A stretch of 64,000 nt of DNA from Fistularia commersonii (Eukaryota > Chordata > Actinopteri > Syngnathiformes > Fistulariidae). Every line of letters begins with the position of its first letter. Positions within the stretch are counted from its first letter, which is position 1. Shown in pieces: positions 1-13,100 of this stretch. The notes beneath the pieces were generated by a model. It ran no database searches. It was not told where the DNA came from and worked only from the letters and a program-made list of their open reading frames with translations. Both the position numbers and the translations under genes were made by a program. Location of the stretch: positions 13,865,001 through 13,929,000 of the forward strand of contig JBBMNZ010000007.1 in NCBI GenBank assembly GCA_037954325.1, given 5' to 3'.

Positions 1-1086
1 TACATCCATTACCTCCTAAATTCTGCTTAGGGGACTTTTCAAGTTTTTCCCAAAATTTTAAAGAGGAGGGCAGACTCAAATCAAAAGTAAATTTGGTAAT
101 TAGACAGAAACCTAGCTTGAGTCATTTAAAAACTATTACCAAACTGTTATGCATAAATTTCAATTATCTTTATTATCCTTTACCAGTACATTCATGGAGT
201 CCACTGCTTAAGAAAATTAAATATCGTAGGTCACAGTAAAACAGTATATGAGTAAGCATTGAGCACTGCATATTCACGATGCGATTCATATTTGTCATGA
301 AATAAATAAATAATAAAGCCAAAATAAACAGGCAATTTACTGTCTATGTGACCTGCAGCGTAATCTTACATGTTCTCATATGAAAAGCTCTCCAACTTCC
401 TCCTTCAGTCCAAAATCCTGGAGGAAGTGAATAAGCTGTGATATGTGAATCTGATGGTATGATATCAAGCTATTACCAGTACTTGAATTTATTTCAACAT
501 TGGCATTCGAGCACATTTCTCATCTCCCTCATTCCCCCAAAAAAGGAAAAAAAAAACAAAAAACAAATGTATAATGAAATGTAAGGTAAAATAAAAGTAA
601 TGTTGGTTCCTTATTATCAACATATTTAGAGCCAGCACAGGACTTCCTGTTAGACAAAGAAGTCCTGATTTCCTCTATTGTAAGAGTTGTTAGACTTTGG
701 AGGTTTAACTGTAATTTATCATTTCTGCAGGACAAAGCTGGAAAGTGGTGAGGCAGACTATGATCTGCAGGGGCTGCTGAGTAGCATTTCTTACAAGTGT
801 GGGATAAGGAGGGGGGGTTCAGGGGTTGGTGTAGCCACAGTAGCAACACAACAGTTACTTTCCTGAGTATGACAGGCTTGTGTACCAGAGGGTAAAATTA
901 CAGTGGCCTAACTAGAGGATTCAAGAAGCTCCAAGCTGAAACCCATATGACAAGTTTGTAGGTCCCTCGGCCTTATTGTTACATACACAATATTAAATGT
1001 CAGCATCTGCCTTGATGGATTTTATCCTGATCATGAACATTTCCTCCCTTTAATCATCAACTTGTACTCCCATTTGCTTCCCGCAG
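1..1086 (+). other. rap1gap intron, left edge
   Basis: Presumed intron upstream of the first recognised exon. A - strand frame at 529-849 (IEEIRTSLSNRKSCAG) faintly resembles a LINE reverse-transcriptase finger, but this is too weak to call. No exon is recognised. Confidence 0.5.
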
Positions 1087-1125
1087 ACTGAGGAGGACTA
1101 CATCCCTTATCCCAGTGTTCATGAG
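1087..1125 (+). CDS. rap1gap: rap1gap exon: TEEDYIPYPSVHE
   Basis: A 39-nt phase 0-0 exon between acceptor cccgcag and donor gtacaa. It encodes the 13 residues that follow the GoLoco region in human RAP1GAP, where the match is identical as I remember it. It is the first exon recognised in the window. Confidence 0.9.
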
Positions 1126-4100
1126 GTACAAACAATGCACACGCATGCACGCACTCACACACATACACACACACAACTAATTATACTCTGCACAGGTGAC
1201 AGAAAATTGTATCAACAATTGGTCTTGCTCTGGAATCTGGAATCATTAAAAAGCTTTTTATTTATAGAGATGAAAAAGGTACAAGAAAAGGTAAATGTTC
1301 TGGAAAACATTGTCTTGCCAAGATATCAAAATGTGTTTCTTGTATCCAAATAAAGGAATAATGTGTGGACCATAAATCAATTGATGATGGAAATTTGAAG
1401 GCAGGAGGAAAATGCTCTACATATTAAACTTAGAATGGGATTTACTTAAAGAAACACTGTACCCATTAAAAAAGAAATATGAACTGAAATTATAAATAAG
1501 CTTTATATACAATATAGGATGGAATTTACAACAAAGTGTTTGAACACAACACGGTAAAGTTGTTCTTCTTGCGATGATTACCCCCGGTTTCTACCAGGTT
1601 CTCGGTCGAAGCAGCCCATTTCCGCTCATTCTGCTGCCCCAGTTTGGCGGTTACTGGATTGAAGGGACCAATCACGAGCCTAAAGAGCCACTGGAGGCGG
1701 AACAGGCCCCCTGTCCCGTCTCTCATGTCAAACTGGAAACCAACAGCACTGCCAAGATCTACAGGAAGCAGTTCATGGGCAAGGTCTATTTTTTTTAAAG
1801 CATCAAGTTGTCGTTATTTATTTGATTCAATGTTATCGGTGAATATTATCATTTGATGAACTGCAACATTAATTCAAATTGAAATGTTCAATATCTTATT
1901 TAACATTTGTCATCGGGGCAATTCAGCCACTTTCCTTAATTAGAAGATGATTACATCCTCTTTTCCATTCCATTTTTCACTCATAGCAGTTGTGTTATCA
2001 CTATTATTATTATTCTTTGTCCGATGCTAAAGGAATAGTCATCCTTGCATTAAGGTCTCATCTGCCTCTCTGCCCGCAGGAGCACTTTAATTATTACACC
2101 ATGGATGCCGCCCTGGGCCACTTGGTTTTCTCCATCAAATACGATGTCATCGGGGATCAAGAGCATCTGCGCTTGATGCTTCGGTACAATTTCTTGTTAT
2201 CGTTTCATGCTTATCTCTTTCTTTTTTTTTCCCCTCCTGCTAGGTCTTTTTTTAATCATAGGCTCTCCAGTTGGATGTCTCACGCATGCCAATCCTTTTC
2301 TTTATATATATTTTTCAGTGTGGCTGCAGGAGCGCTCACCATGCTCCGAACCGACAGCTCTAACATTTCTACTAAAGTCCATATTCATTCCATCTCCATT
2401 TAGCTAGAACCTCAGTCTTGTGGTGTTTTTGTTTTGTTGTGTTTTAACCACATTACTCTTGTCAGGCCATTCAATTTATCACTACGTCTCTCTTAGTTAC
2501 AACACTCTCTCTGCTCATTCACAGTAATTTTCTGTTTTTTAGAAGTGATTTTAAAACCAGACTGATTTAGCTGTTGTGCTTGTGACAGATGCAAATGTAT
2601 TATACACTCCACACATATTTGTGTTTCACTCTTTTATCCGGCTTCAGCGCCGCTTTGCTGAACTCTTAAAGCTCAACTTCTGAATATTCCCAGGCTCTGT
2701 GCCGTGCACCAGTTTTTTTTCACATTAAAAAACTAAATAAATGGCATCGTTATTCATAGCTGTGCATTCTTGATAATTGGAAGCAACATTACATTATTAT
2801 TTTTATATTTTTGTGTATATGTGGACTTTAGGGGAGAAAATATTCCACTGAATCCCATTACAACTTAAATATTTGCTCTAACTGCTGACACGGAATAAAA
2901 AGTATGTAGTTTACATTAAAGAAGACAAAATTGTCACATCCGCTACAGTGAAAAAACTGCCAATGTCACTAAGTAGAATGTAGAGGTCACAAGTAATCAT
3001 ATCTATTGATCTGTAAATTCAATTGATTGATGTCATAGGTCCAGAAAGTGAGGCAAAACTGAAAGCACAAGCATATCTCTATAATTGCAGACCGTTGTGG
3101 CTGGAAACACACACATACAAACACTCATGCATTTGCTTTAATACTGAACAGGCACAGCTGGAAACTGTATCTCATTTTTTAGCCAGAAAACCGTCATTCC
3201 AAACTCAGAAAAAAAATCCTCAAAGCATCATGAAAGTTGGGATCATGATGAGTCACAAATATATGACATGCACGGATCCCTTTTTGGAGATTGAGCAGGA
3301 TTTTGACTACATCGTTAAATGCCAGCTGAGGGTTTTTTTCTAAAGTCTATTTTAGCTGTACCTCAGCATCGCAGGGAGTATTTTTTATCATCGCAAGTTA
3401 GGAAAAGGTGTCACTCTCATAGCCTTAGAAACACAACAATCACATAACCGGAGTAGAAGATGAATCATGTTCCATTTATACACACAAGTATCTAATTATT
3501 ATGCACACTGAGGGTGAGGTTGAAATTTTATCTGGTTTGATCTGTTGATAACAGTGGCTAAAATGATGCAAAGTTACTTGGTTCATCTGTGTTCAGGGGG
3601 CCGCATTTATTCAAATTGCACGTTATGCCTTTAGTCAGAGGTTGAGGGACTTGAATAACCAGTGTGTCTGAGATCATGCACTCCAATATAACTCACCGTT
3701 GAGACTGTTTTAGTTAGTGTACTTTACATGGGCCAATCTTCAAAATGTTAAATGACTTTTAGACGTCGCTCATAACATTTTCTCTGCCCCATTTATCATC
3801 TCATTGCTGCTCTCACTGCACAATTTAAAAGACAGATCAAATCAGGTCAGTAGGTGGACATATGAGATAAGACTGTATGCATTGCAAGTCGCCAAATCTG
3901 TAATGATTGTCTGAAGAAATGTTAGGAAGTGATATTCCAAAAATTATCTGAGGGAGACTGACAAGAGGCGCAAGCCTCAGTGCCCTTAAAACCCGAACAT
4001 TGGAAATGTGCAGATGTTGAAATCACCCAACAGATCCAGGGTCTGAATGCAAATGAAGGGAAACCAACCATTTTCTGGCCACCTCTGCTCAGCATATTTC

Positions 4101-7100
4101 ACCATAAGTCTTTGAAATCGAGTTGGGTTTGCATGTCCCCAAAGTAGCCAAGCAAGGTGCAAATAAATTTCAAGATAGAACTGATGTATCATAATTCTGC
4201 AGTCCTCCCAACAACTCCTCCCTTCTTGAGAATTATAATCGTCAGATTTTATTGAAACCCATCCATCCATCCATCTTCCTCCGCTTATCTGGAGTCGGGT
4301 CACAGGGGCAGCAGCCGGAGCTGTGAGAAGCAACACATGGTCCAGTTCCTCTGGGGGGACCCAAAGGCGGTCCCGAGCCAGCCTGGAGACATAGTCTCTC
4401 CAGCATGTCCTGCATCTTCTCCGTGGTCTTCTCCCAGATGAACATGCCCAGAATACCTCCCCTGGGAGGTGTCTGAGAGGCATCTTGACCGGATTCCCGC
4501 ACCATCTGACTCCTCTCTATGAGGAGTAGCAGTGACTTTACTCCGAGCTCCTCTCAATCTTCTCACCTTGTCTATAAAGGAGAGTCCGGCCTCCCTATGA
4601 AGAAAATTCATTTCAGACCCTTGTATCCGTGATCTCATTCTTTCGGTCACTGCCCACAGCTCATGACCATAGGTGAGAGTGGGAACGTAGATTGACTGGT
4701 AAATTGAGAGCCTCACCTTCTGGCTCAGCTCCCCCCGCACCATGACAGACCAATACAGAGTCCACAGACGCCTCCTTGATCCATCCATCGATCTCCTGCT
4801 CCATCCTCCCCTCACTCATGAACAAGACCCCGAGATACTTGTAGCTGTTGTAGCTCTGCCAGAGGTGGGAGTTGAAACTCCTTTTGACAGGGGACTGTCC
4901 CAGACATTCCCAGCAGCCCCTTACGTTATGTTTTGGTCTGCCAGGTCTGACAAGCATCCTCCCCCACCATCGGAGCCATCTCACCAGCAGGTTTTGATCA
5001 GTTGACAGCTCCACCCCTCTCTTCTCCTGAGTGTTCAGGACATGCGTCCGCAAGTCCAATGAAAAGACCACAAGGTCGATCAAAGAACTGTGGCCTAAGG
5101 TGTGTTGGTGCCAAGTGCACATATGGACACCACAGAAGTACAGAAGTCCAATAACAAGACACGATTCAGGTTCAAATCAGTGGGGCTTTCCTCCCAGTCA
5201 CGCCCTTCCAAGTCACACTGTCATTGCCCATGTGAGCATTGAAGTCACTCAGTAGGACGAGGGAGTCCCTGGTAGGAGCACTCTCTAGCAGCCCCCCAGG
5301 GACCCCAAGAAGGGTAGGTAAACTCAGCTGTTGTTGGGTGCATACCCACAAACAACAGTCAGAACCCGGCCCCACCACCTGAAGATGGAGGGAGGCAACC
5401 CTCTTGTCCACTGGGTTGAACCCCAATGTACAGGCACTGAATCGGGGGGCAATCATTATGCCCACACCTACCCAGTGCCTCTCACCGGGGGCAACTCCAG
5501 AGTAAAAATAGAGTCAGGCTCTCTTGAGAGGCCTGGTTCCAGAGTCCAACATATCTATTTGGAATCTCTCAGCCTCACGCACCAGCTTGGGTTCCTTCCC
5601 TGCCAGAAAGGTGACATTCCATGGCCCAAGAGTCAGCTTCTGCAGCTGAGGATCAGACTGCCAAGGTCCCTCAGCTCCGGCCTCCGCCCAGCTTGCACTG
5701 CAGCCGAACCCCTTGGCGCTTCCTGCGGGTTGTGAGCCCTGGGGAAGATGGACCTATGTCAGTCCTTCGGGCTGTGCCTGGCCAAGCCCCATGGGTGAAG
5801 GCTGGGGCACCAGGCACTCACCATCGAGCCCCAGCTTCAGGACAGGGGCCTGGGGACCAGCATCCAGGCAAGGGAAGACTAGATCCAATGCTTTTCTTCT
5901 TCATGGGGTTCTTCAGGGGGTCTTCTTTATTGAGACCAAGAGAGATCATTTAAAGGCTGTAGTTTGAGGTGCTGTTGAACTGCGCTACCCTCTGCTGAGA
6001 GGACTTCCAGTATAATTTCATCTTTTTAATGTCAACCAAATCAAACGTATCCGGGTTAACATTTAACGTACATGCATTAGACCGAGGCAGTGATACATAA
6101 GCAAAATGGTATATTTTTGCATCAAATTCGGAATTATAAATTCTGCTCGATATTTGGGATCAGTCAGACCCAACTAAGATAAAACTGAACATAGTCTTAT
6201 GATTTTGAAGAAAAGAGCGATATGTCACCTTCTTGGGAAAACATATCATGTATAGTTATTTCACTTAACTATAAAACACTGTTATTAAGTTTAACATCCA
6301 GCAGGTAGACCTCTGATATTGTCTGCCAATGGGTACTTCTGGATCAGCTGCATCATAGCCTATTGTGGCTGTTAATTTTGTTTATAGTTTGCATGTATCA
6401 CAAAATAAAATAATTCATTACTAAAATGGAATGAGTTAGTTTAATTGTTTTTGGCCCCTTTTATGTCAGCATGTGCTGCCAGTTCTTTCTATATTGTCTT
6501 TTTACTAGTTGGTGTAATTTCCATCTGCTCATACTGGCAAGTAAAGATGAAAAGTTTAGATGAGGACAGCAAGTCAAAGAAACATAGAATAAAGTATCAG
6601 GTGAAAGAATCCTATGTGGATGAATGACTACATGGGGTTGTTAGAGGTTAATAGATTACATAGGGACAACAAAAGAACATTTAGATCAAAAACTCTGCAG
6701 ATTGACTGCATTCATCTCATCTTCTAACTTGATGAAGAGTGACTTGATCTCTTTGATTTATGTGGCAGTACTGATAAAATGCAAAAAGCACTGGAAATTA
6801 CTGCCTTCAAAATGCAAATTCATGATGCAGTATTTGAAAAAGGACGGGGAGGATTATTTTTGGTTATAGAATAGTGAATTTATCTGCCTCCTTTTTATCT
6901 GAATCCTGAAATTTTTGCAAATTGCCTCTATAAAAAGTTGTAAGATGTTAGCCCACCACAAAACAAACTCCTCAGCTTCCCTGTGTAAATGTTGCCATTT
7001 AAAAGTGTGCCACAAAGCACACGACAAGTACACTATTCATCTGTGTTGCAAATCGAAAGCCCTCCGCCCACTGCACACTCGGTCCCCGACGTCCTCTGCC

Positions 7101-10100
7101 CCTTCACACTCTGCCAAAGACAGACAAGTGGCGGAGAGGCAGAACCCAACTCACCCAACCTGCAAAGTAATTTTGGCACCCGAGAGAATCCACTCCACAT
7201 TTTAATCGCTGCATCCACTTTGTTAATGGAGCTTTAGAGCCGATGCGCACATCTGAAGTTACCAGTCATTCAGCCCACTACATTTTTTTTCAAGAGATAA
7301 TGTTTTCCACTGAATCGGTAACCACTGTCACCTCTTCAACCAACGCACTCACCTCGGATCAGTGTAGTCGCAAGAACTGACTCACAGTCTATATTTAAAG
7401 CACTTGTATAGACTTATATAAGTCTGGCAGTCTCTTTTTAGAATATTACTGTATATCCTTTTGCAACAAAAGAGACTGCAGGATGAACACTGTTCCTGGA
7501 AAACTAATGAGCTTCTAATCTTTCTAAATAATGAAAGATAACTGCAAGAATAAGTTTGGTGGTTACAACATGGTTTCACATATGGAGACCCTAAATTGAT
7601 GTGTGAATGAGAGTGAATGGTTTTGTGTCCCTGTACGTGCCTGTGTGATCGACTCCCAACCGTGCCGGGGTGAATCCTGCCTCTTGGCCGGTGAGGACTG
7701 GGATAGACTCCAGCCCCAGACTGCAAAATAAACAGTATCGATAATAACCGAATAACTGAAAAGGGTTTCTGACAAGCAGACTTGAGTCTAGTCACTTAAT
7801 TTGCTGTTCTTTTGCTGCTGATGTGTCAAGTCAATTTTTGACCTTCATTTCCTGCCTCCACTTCGTCAAACACAGACATTGTGCATCAGTCTGTTTAGGT
7901 TTGATTTTTTTCGTCTAATTATGAAGTTGTTGCAAAAGCAAACACCGATTAGTACAAAAACAATACCGGCTCAAAAAATATCACTTGTTCGGATGATCGA
8001 ATTATGCCTTACAAAGTAAATTAAATCTCCTCTCCTCATATGAGCCTTCACTTTTGCAAAACTTTGTCCCAGACATTGTGTGCTCCCATTTGTGTCCAAA
8101 AGAATTACAGATATTTCTTTGAGGTTTTTCTTCTTTTTCTTTCGAAAAGTATAACTAGCAATAGGTTTGATCTCATAAGACGAGCAACTGTTGTTTTAGA
8201 GAACAATGATCTATTTTATGTGTAAAGAATGGAGCATCCCCCTCGGAATGCTCTATCCATGAATAAATATTGCGACTCAAAGAATGAAACAATTGACACA
8301 GAACTTTTGTTCTATAATATATAACACGTCTCAAAATGTTTGACTCTCAGCACAAAGGTGAAAACCTACCACGACGTGATCCCCATCTCCTGCCTTACTG
8401 AGTTCCCCAACGTGGTTCAGATGGCCAAGGTTGGCAGATTCTGGCGTTGATTATCACCTTTCATTGAAATGGCAAAAACAAAAAGTAAAGGTCCTTTTCT
8501 CTCCCAGCTTGTTTGTGAAGAGGTGAACGTGGACAGGTTTTATCCTGTTCTCTACCCAAAGGTAAGCACCAGTCCGGAAGTTAATTGTAAATGTGAACAG
8601 TACACATGCTCCCTCTAACTACCTGTCCTCCTGTCCTTTAGGCGTCCAGGCTCATCGTGACCTTTGACGAGCACGTGATCAGCAACAACTTTAAATTTGG
8701 GGTTATTTATCAAAAGTTTGGGCAGGTAAGTGCATTTCTGAGCTCCCAATACTAACCTTTACTGTTGAACTCGTCATGAAAAAAGCCATTCCTTTCCTTT
8801 TTCACAGACAACAGAGGAAGAGCTGTTTGGGAATATGGCAGAAAGTCCTGCTTTCGTAGAGTTCTTGGAGTTTCTGGGCCACAAGATTGAGCTTCATGAC
8901 TTTAAAGGGTTTGAGCAATTTATACCTCTCTCTAACAAGAAAGACATGTTTTCAAACAAATCCGTTGGTTTGCCTATTTGTCCTGCTGTCGGTGAAATCA
9001 TTCCAATAATGTCTAATTTTCTAACTCATGACACGAAAACTATTCATTCCTTTTTGGATCCCATTGCTTAACTTTAAAAATATATTGGTAAAGTACCATA
9101 CATTTTACACAAAATTTTTCTAAGGGAAAAAAAAATAAAAAATTCAAGTAGACTATAAATTAAAAAAGACATTTCCTTGCACTGAAAATTAAAGTATGCA
9201 GTTTGTAGGTTACATGGAATTCTGGAAACGCTGAAAAACACTGAATCAACATTACTAGCTTTCAGACAGACAAGTGCCAAGAACGCAGTTCTAAGAACTG
9301 TCCAGCTTGAAATTCACTTGAGAAACTACTCTCCTCCAGGGGAACTTTGTAGTTTTCAATTTACAAGGCCAGTAAGAGATCACAGTTGGGACAACTGTGA
9401 CGCAAGCGTCTGTGACATGCACCTTAAGCACCACACTCAAAAACAAACCACCACAAAGAAGAGAAAGAGGGCAAGGCCAACATGGGTAGCGTAGTTGCCA
9501 CTGCATTCATGTTCTGCATGGCAGTAATAATAACCGTGGAACTATCTAATGGCTTTCTTTCTGCACTTCTTTGCCCTGGGAAAAAACCTGCTGTTAGTTC
9601 ACTCCACATTTATTTTGGCAAACATTTTTATGTTAGCTGCAAGCCCTGCGAACCCCACTGAGGTATCGCAGGCCAAAAGAACTTTGACCTTTTCCTCACA
9701 GGCTCTGTTCATTTTGTTGTAAATCGTAAGAGAACAGCTGATCATAATAGTTTTTAAAAATGGCACACCAAAAGCAGTATCTGGTAAAGGCCAGAGCTTA
9801 TGAGTTCTACCAGCCATCAAGTGACTACTTTTTAAGTGCCTATGGAACCATAAAAAGACCCTTCCTTGGACCACGAGCTGAAATGGTCCACAGTCCCTGG
9901 TTCCTGTGCTGTTTGAATGCGCAAAAAAAATTTCAGAGTTCTCTTAAAGGTTGTAGGGATTGCAAAAAGTTCCTAAAATGTGAAAAATCTATGCTAAACC
10001 TAATGGGAAGTCACTGGAAAGATCTAGTGGTACCGTAGGTCATGACTTACAGCCTTCAGCAACGTGTACCATGACAGAGACGGATTTTACAGCTTCAATT

Positions 10101-13100
10101 GAGGATGAAGAATACCAGTAATTAAGCATTTGTTAACACCAAGGCCTCAGTAAACCACAATACAGTAAAAATTGGCACCAACTTTGGTTATCTACACTTC
10201 TAAAGAAGCTAAAACTTTAGTGCCTTCATCTCAGCTGTGTCATGTAACTCAGTTCAGGATTGGAACATGGAGCAGACCTGTTTTTTGATAATGACAAATG
10301 ATTGGTTCTTCCATTGATCCCGGTGGAGAACTGTGATCTACAGTGAATCCCTCCAGTTCAATTTTCTTACCCTGAGTTTCTCGGGTGCAGATGGAGCACT
10401 GCTGGCTAATCCTTATTATAGCTCCCTACTTCATGTCAGAAGCAGGACATCACTCACATTGCTATTGATCAGATTCAACTTTAGATAAATGTCCGGGGGA
10501 AAAAAATAAGTTGATGTAGAGTGTCCTGATATTTGTCGTCTTACTGACATTGTGATTGAACGGTACCCTTGGCATTGTCATGATGATAGATGAGTGCTGA
10601 CGGACTTGTGCTCCACTCCGAACACCACTTTCTTTGTCTCTTCTCACCCCGATTCCCTTCCCCACCTTTTCTTCTCATTCTTTTCTTTGTTTCATTCTCT
10701 TCAAATTACCCATGCCCTCAATCTCACTATTGGCCTTTTTTCCTCCAGGTTTCGGGGAGGGCTGGACGTCACACACGGGCAGACGGGGACGGAATCTGTT
10801 TACACAAGTTTCCATAATAAAGAGATCATGTTCCATGTGTCTACCAAGCTGCCTTATACAGAGGGAGATTCGCAGCAGGTACAGTGACATTCCAGTGATT
10901 AATTATAAAAGGAGCCTATTTATATACCAGGTCAGTTCTAAATATCCATCACTAATGGATTTTGTGAATGAATCTGGTTGTGAATTGTCTGCAGCGGCAA
11001 TAATTAATGGGTCAGGTGTTTACATCCAAATTCAGGTCATTAATAGCCACAGGGTGGTTCATTTTTTTCTAAATGTTGTGAGCCTTCATATAAATATGAT
11101 GAAAATTCCTTTTTTTTTGCACCCATTTTATTGTAAACATATATTTGCACATTGTTTTTTTTTCAGCAGTCATTGTAAATGTTTATTACATTTGGCACAA
11201 TACTACACCTGAATGTAAGTGTAAAAATTTTACCTGCTGACAAATGCAATGCTGCTGAGGTTTAAAATGGCCAATTTGTTACAGACAGAAGAGGGCTCTA
11301 AACTTGCACAGTGTGAATCATTCACTCAATTGCCTTAAGTTGAAAGATGTTTTTCATGCTTGGGTAGCTAAAGTTCCACAACAGGAAACCACCTGTCATA
11401 CCAGTCGCTGAAGCTGGCTCGATGAGCTCACAGACACAGTGCAGCATTACTGCGATGGCACTCACACACAATCATGGTGTGCCAGAGCATGCATGAACTA
11501 CCGGTGCATTTCCTGCATCTCCCTGTGGCCAGATTAGCTGACCTTTGCCGTCCTACTGCGGATCTTGTTGCTTCTCCTTGTATTGCTTTCTCTTTCTGGT
11601 AATCTTGAAGCAACACTAAAAAAGCAAGGGGTTTGTATTCATACAGTGTTGAAAAATACAGAAAAGCATTTACACTGTGTGCACAATTATTAGGCAAGTG
11701 ATTACTTTGACCATATCATAATTTTATCCATAATGTCCAACTCCAAACTTGAACGCTTATTGGATTGAATGTCTATCAGGTGATGTTTATTTGTGTAACA
11801 AGGGACGGTGTGGCCAAAGGAGGTCAACGGCCTATATAAAAGTGTGCATAATTATTAGAAAAAAGGGATTTAACTGACTCTGAAAAGTCAAATATTCTAA
11901 AAAGGCTTTCAGAGGGATGCAGCACTCTTGAAATATTTAAGATATTGGGGTGTGATCACAGAGCCACCAAATGTTTTTTTTGCAAATAGTGATAGAGTAA
12001 TAGTGTAATAGAGTAATAGAGTCCATTTTGACTCAGACGCCAGCAAGGTTGAGGTGGGGTATTGGAATGGCCAGGTATTGCTAAAGATGAGCCAATTTAA
12101 CCTTTTCGGGTTGAAAATGGACTCATCATCAACTCAGACCTACTGCCAATTTTTAGAAAACACTTTCTTTGAGCAGTGGTACAGGAAAAAGTCTGCATCT
12201 TTCAAGAGGACTTTGATTTTTATGCAAGACACGCTCCATCATAAGCATTAAAGTACTCCACTGCGTGGCTGGCCAGTAAAGGCCTTAAAGATGAAAAGCT
12301 CCTTCTGCACCTGACTTAAACCCTATTGAGAACTTCTGGGCCCTTCTTAGGGAGGAAAATTACAGTGAAAGTAAACAGTACACCTCTCTGAACAGTGTCT
12401 GGGAGGCTGTAGTTGCGGCACAAAAAGTAACTAACAAGAAACTGATTGACTCCATGAATGGAAAGTTTGACTGTTATCAAAAATAAGGGTCGTTTTATTG
12501 GTCACGAAGGGGTAAAATAAACAAGTGGGAAAATCTTTATTTTTTATTTAGGTGGATAATAATTCTGCACACGAATAGTTCCCTAATAATGGTGTACATA
12601 TTGATATTCTCTTAAGAAAGCCAAAACTTTACTTTTACTGATTAAATATTCAGGTTTGATGGTTGAACATATTGGATTGACCAAGAGCACTGTAGTTGTA
12701 CAACAACAAAATCAATCCTCAAAATACAACTTGCCTAATAATTGTGAACTTAGTGTACGTGCGCAGTGTATGATATCAAATATGCCGTATATCATACCAA
12801 AATTATTTTGTGCCAATACATCACCCTGGTTGAATAAATATAATTTTTATCAACTAATTTCACAGAGGACAATAAGTACAGAGCTCAAAATATAATAGTG
12901 TATCCATTTTGCTGGCAAACAGAGTAAACATGAGGCAAATAAACAATCATGCAACGCTTCAAGGTTTCTGTCACTAATATGGAATCATTGGATCTGAAAA
13001 TTTGATATGAATGAAAATATTTTTAGGTGCAATTGAGTTTGTTATTCCAGGTTTATTGAGCAGTCGAGGACTGATTAAACGTTAAACGTCTGAGGTCCAT

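Larger units (their letters stand above)
2184..8350 (+). other. rap1gap 6.2-kb intron
   Basis: It contains the Rex3-like LINE (4259-5985) and a SINE/L2-like tail (about 7565-7745). I recognised nothing in 2184-4258, 5990-7560 or 7750-8350; the open frames there have no known domain. Confidence 0.7.

Noticed and set aside
529..849. 106-codon - strand frame resembling a LINE RT finger
   Set aside because: Only a short IEEIRTSLSNRKSCAG-like stretch looks familiar; no other RT block or tail accompanies it.
5331..5953. Two + strand open frames
   Set aside because: Antisense of the Rex3-like endonuclease and 5' leader.
10634..11212. 192-codon + strand open frame
   Set aside because: It simply contains the rap1gap exon 10749-10878 in a different frame plus intron; no domain.
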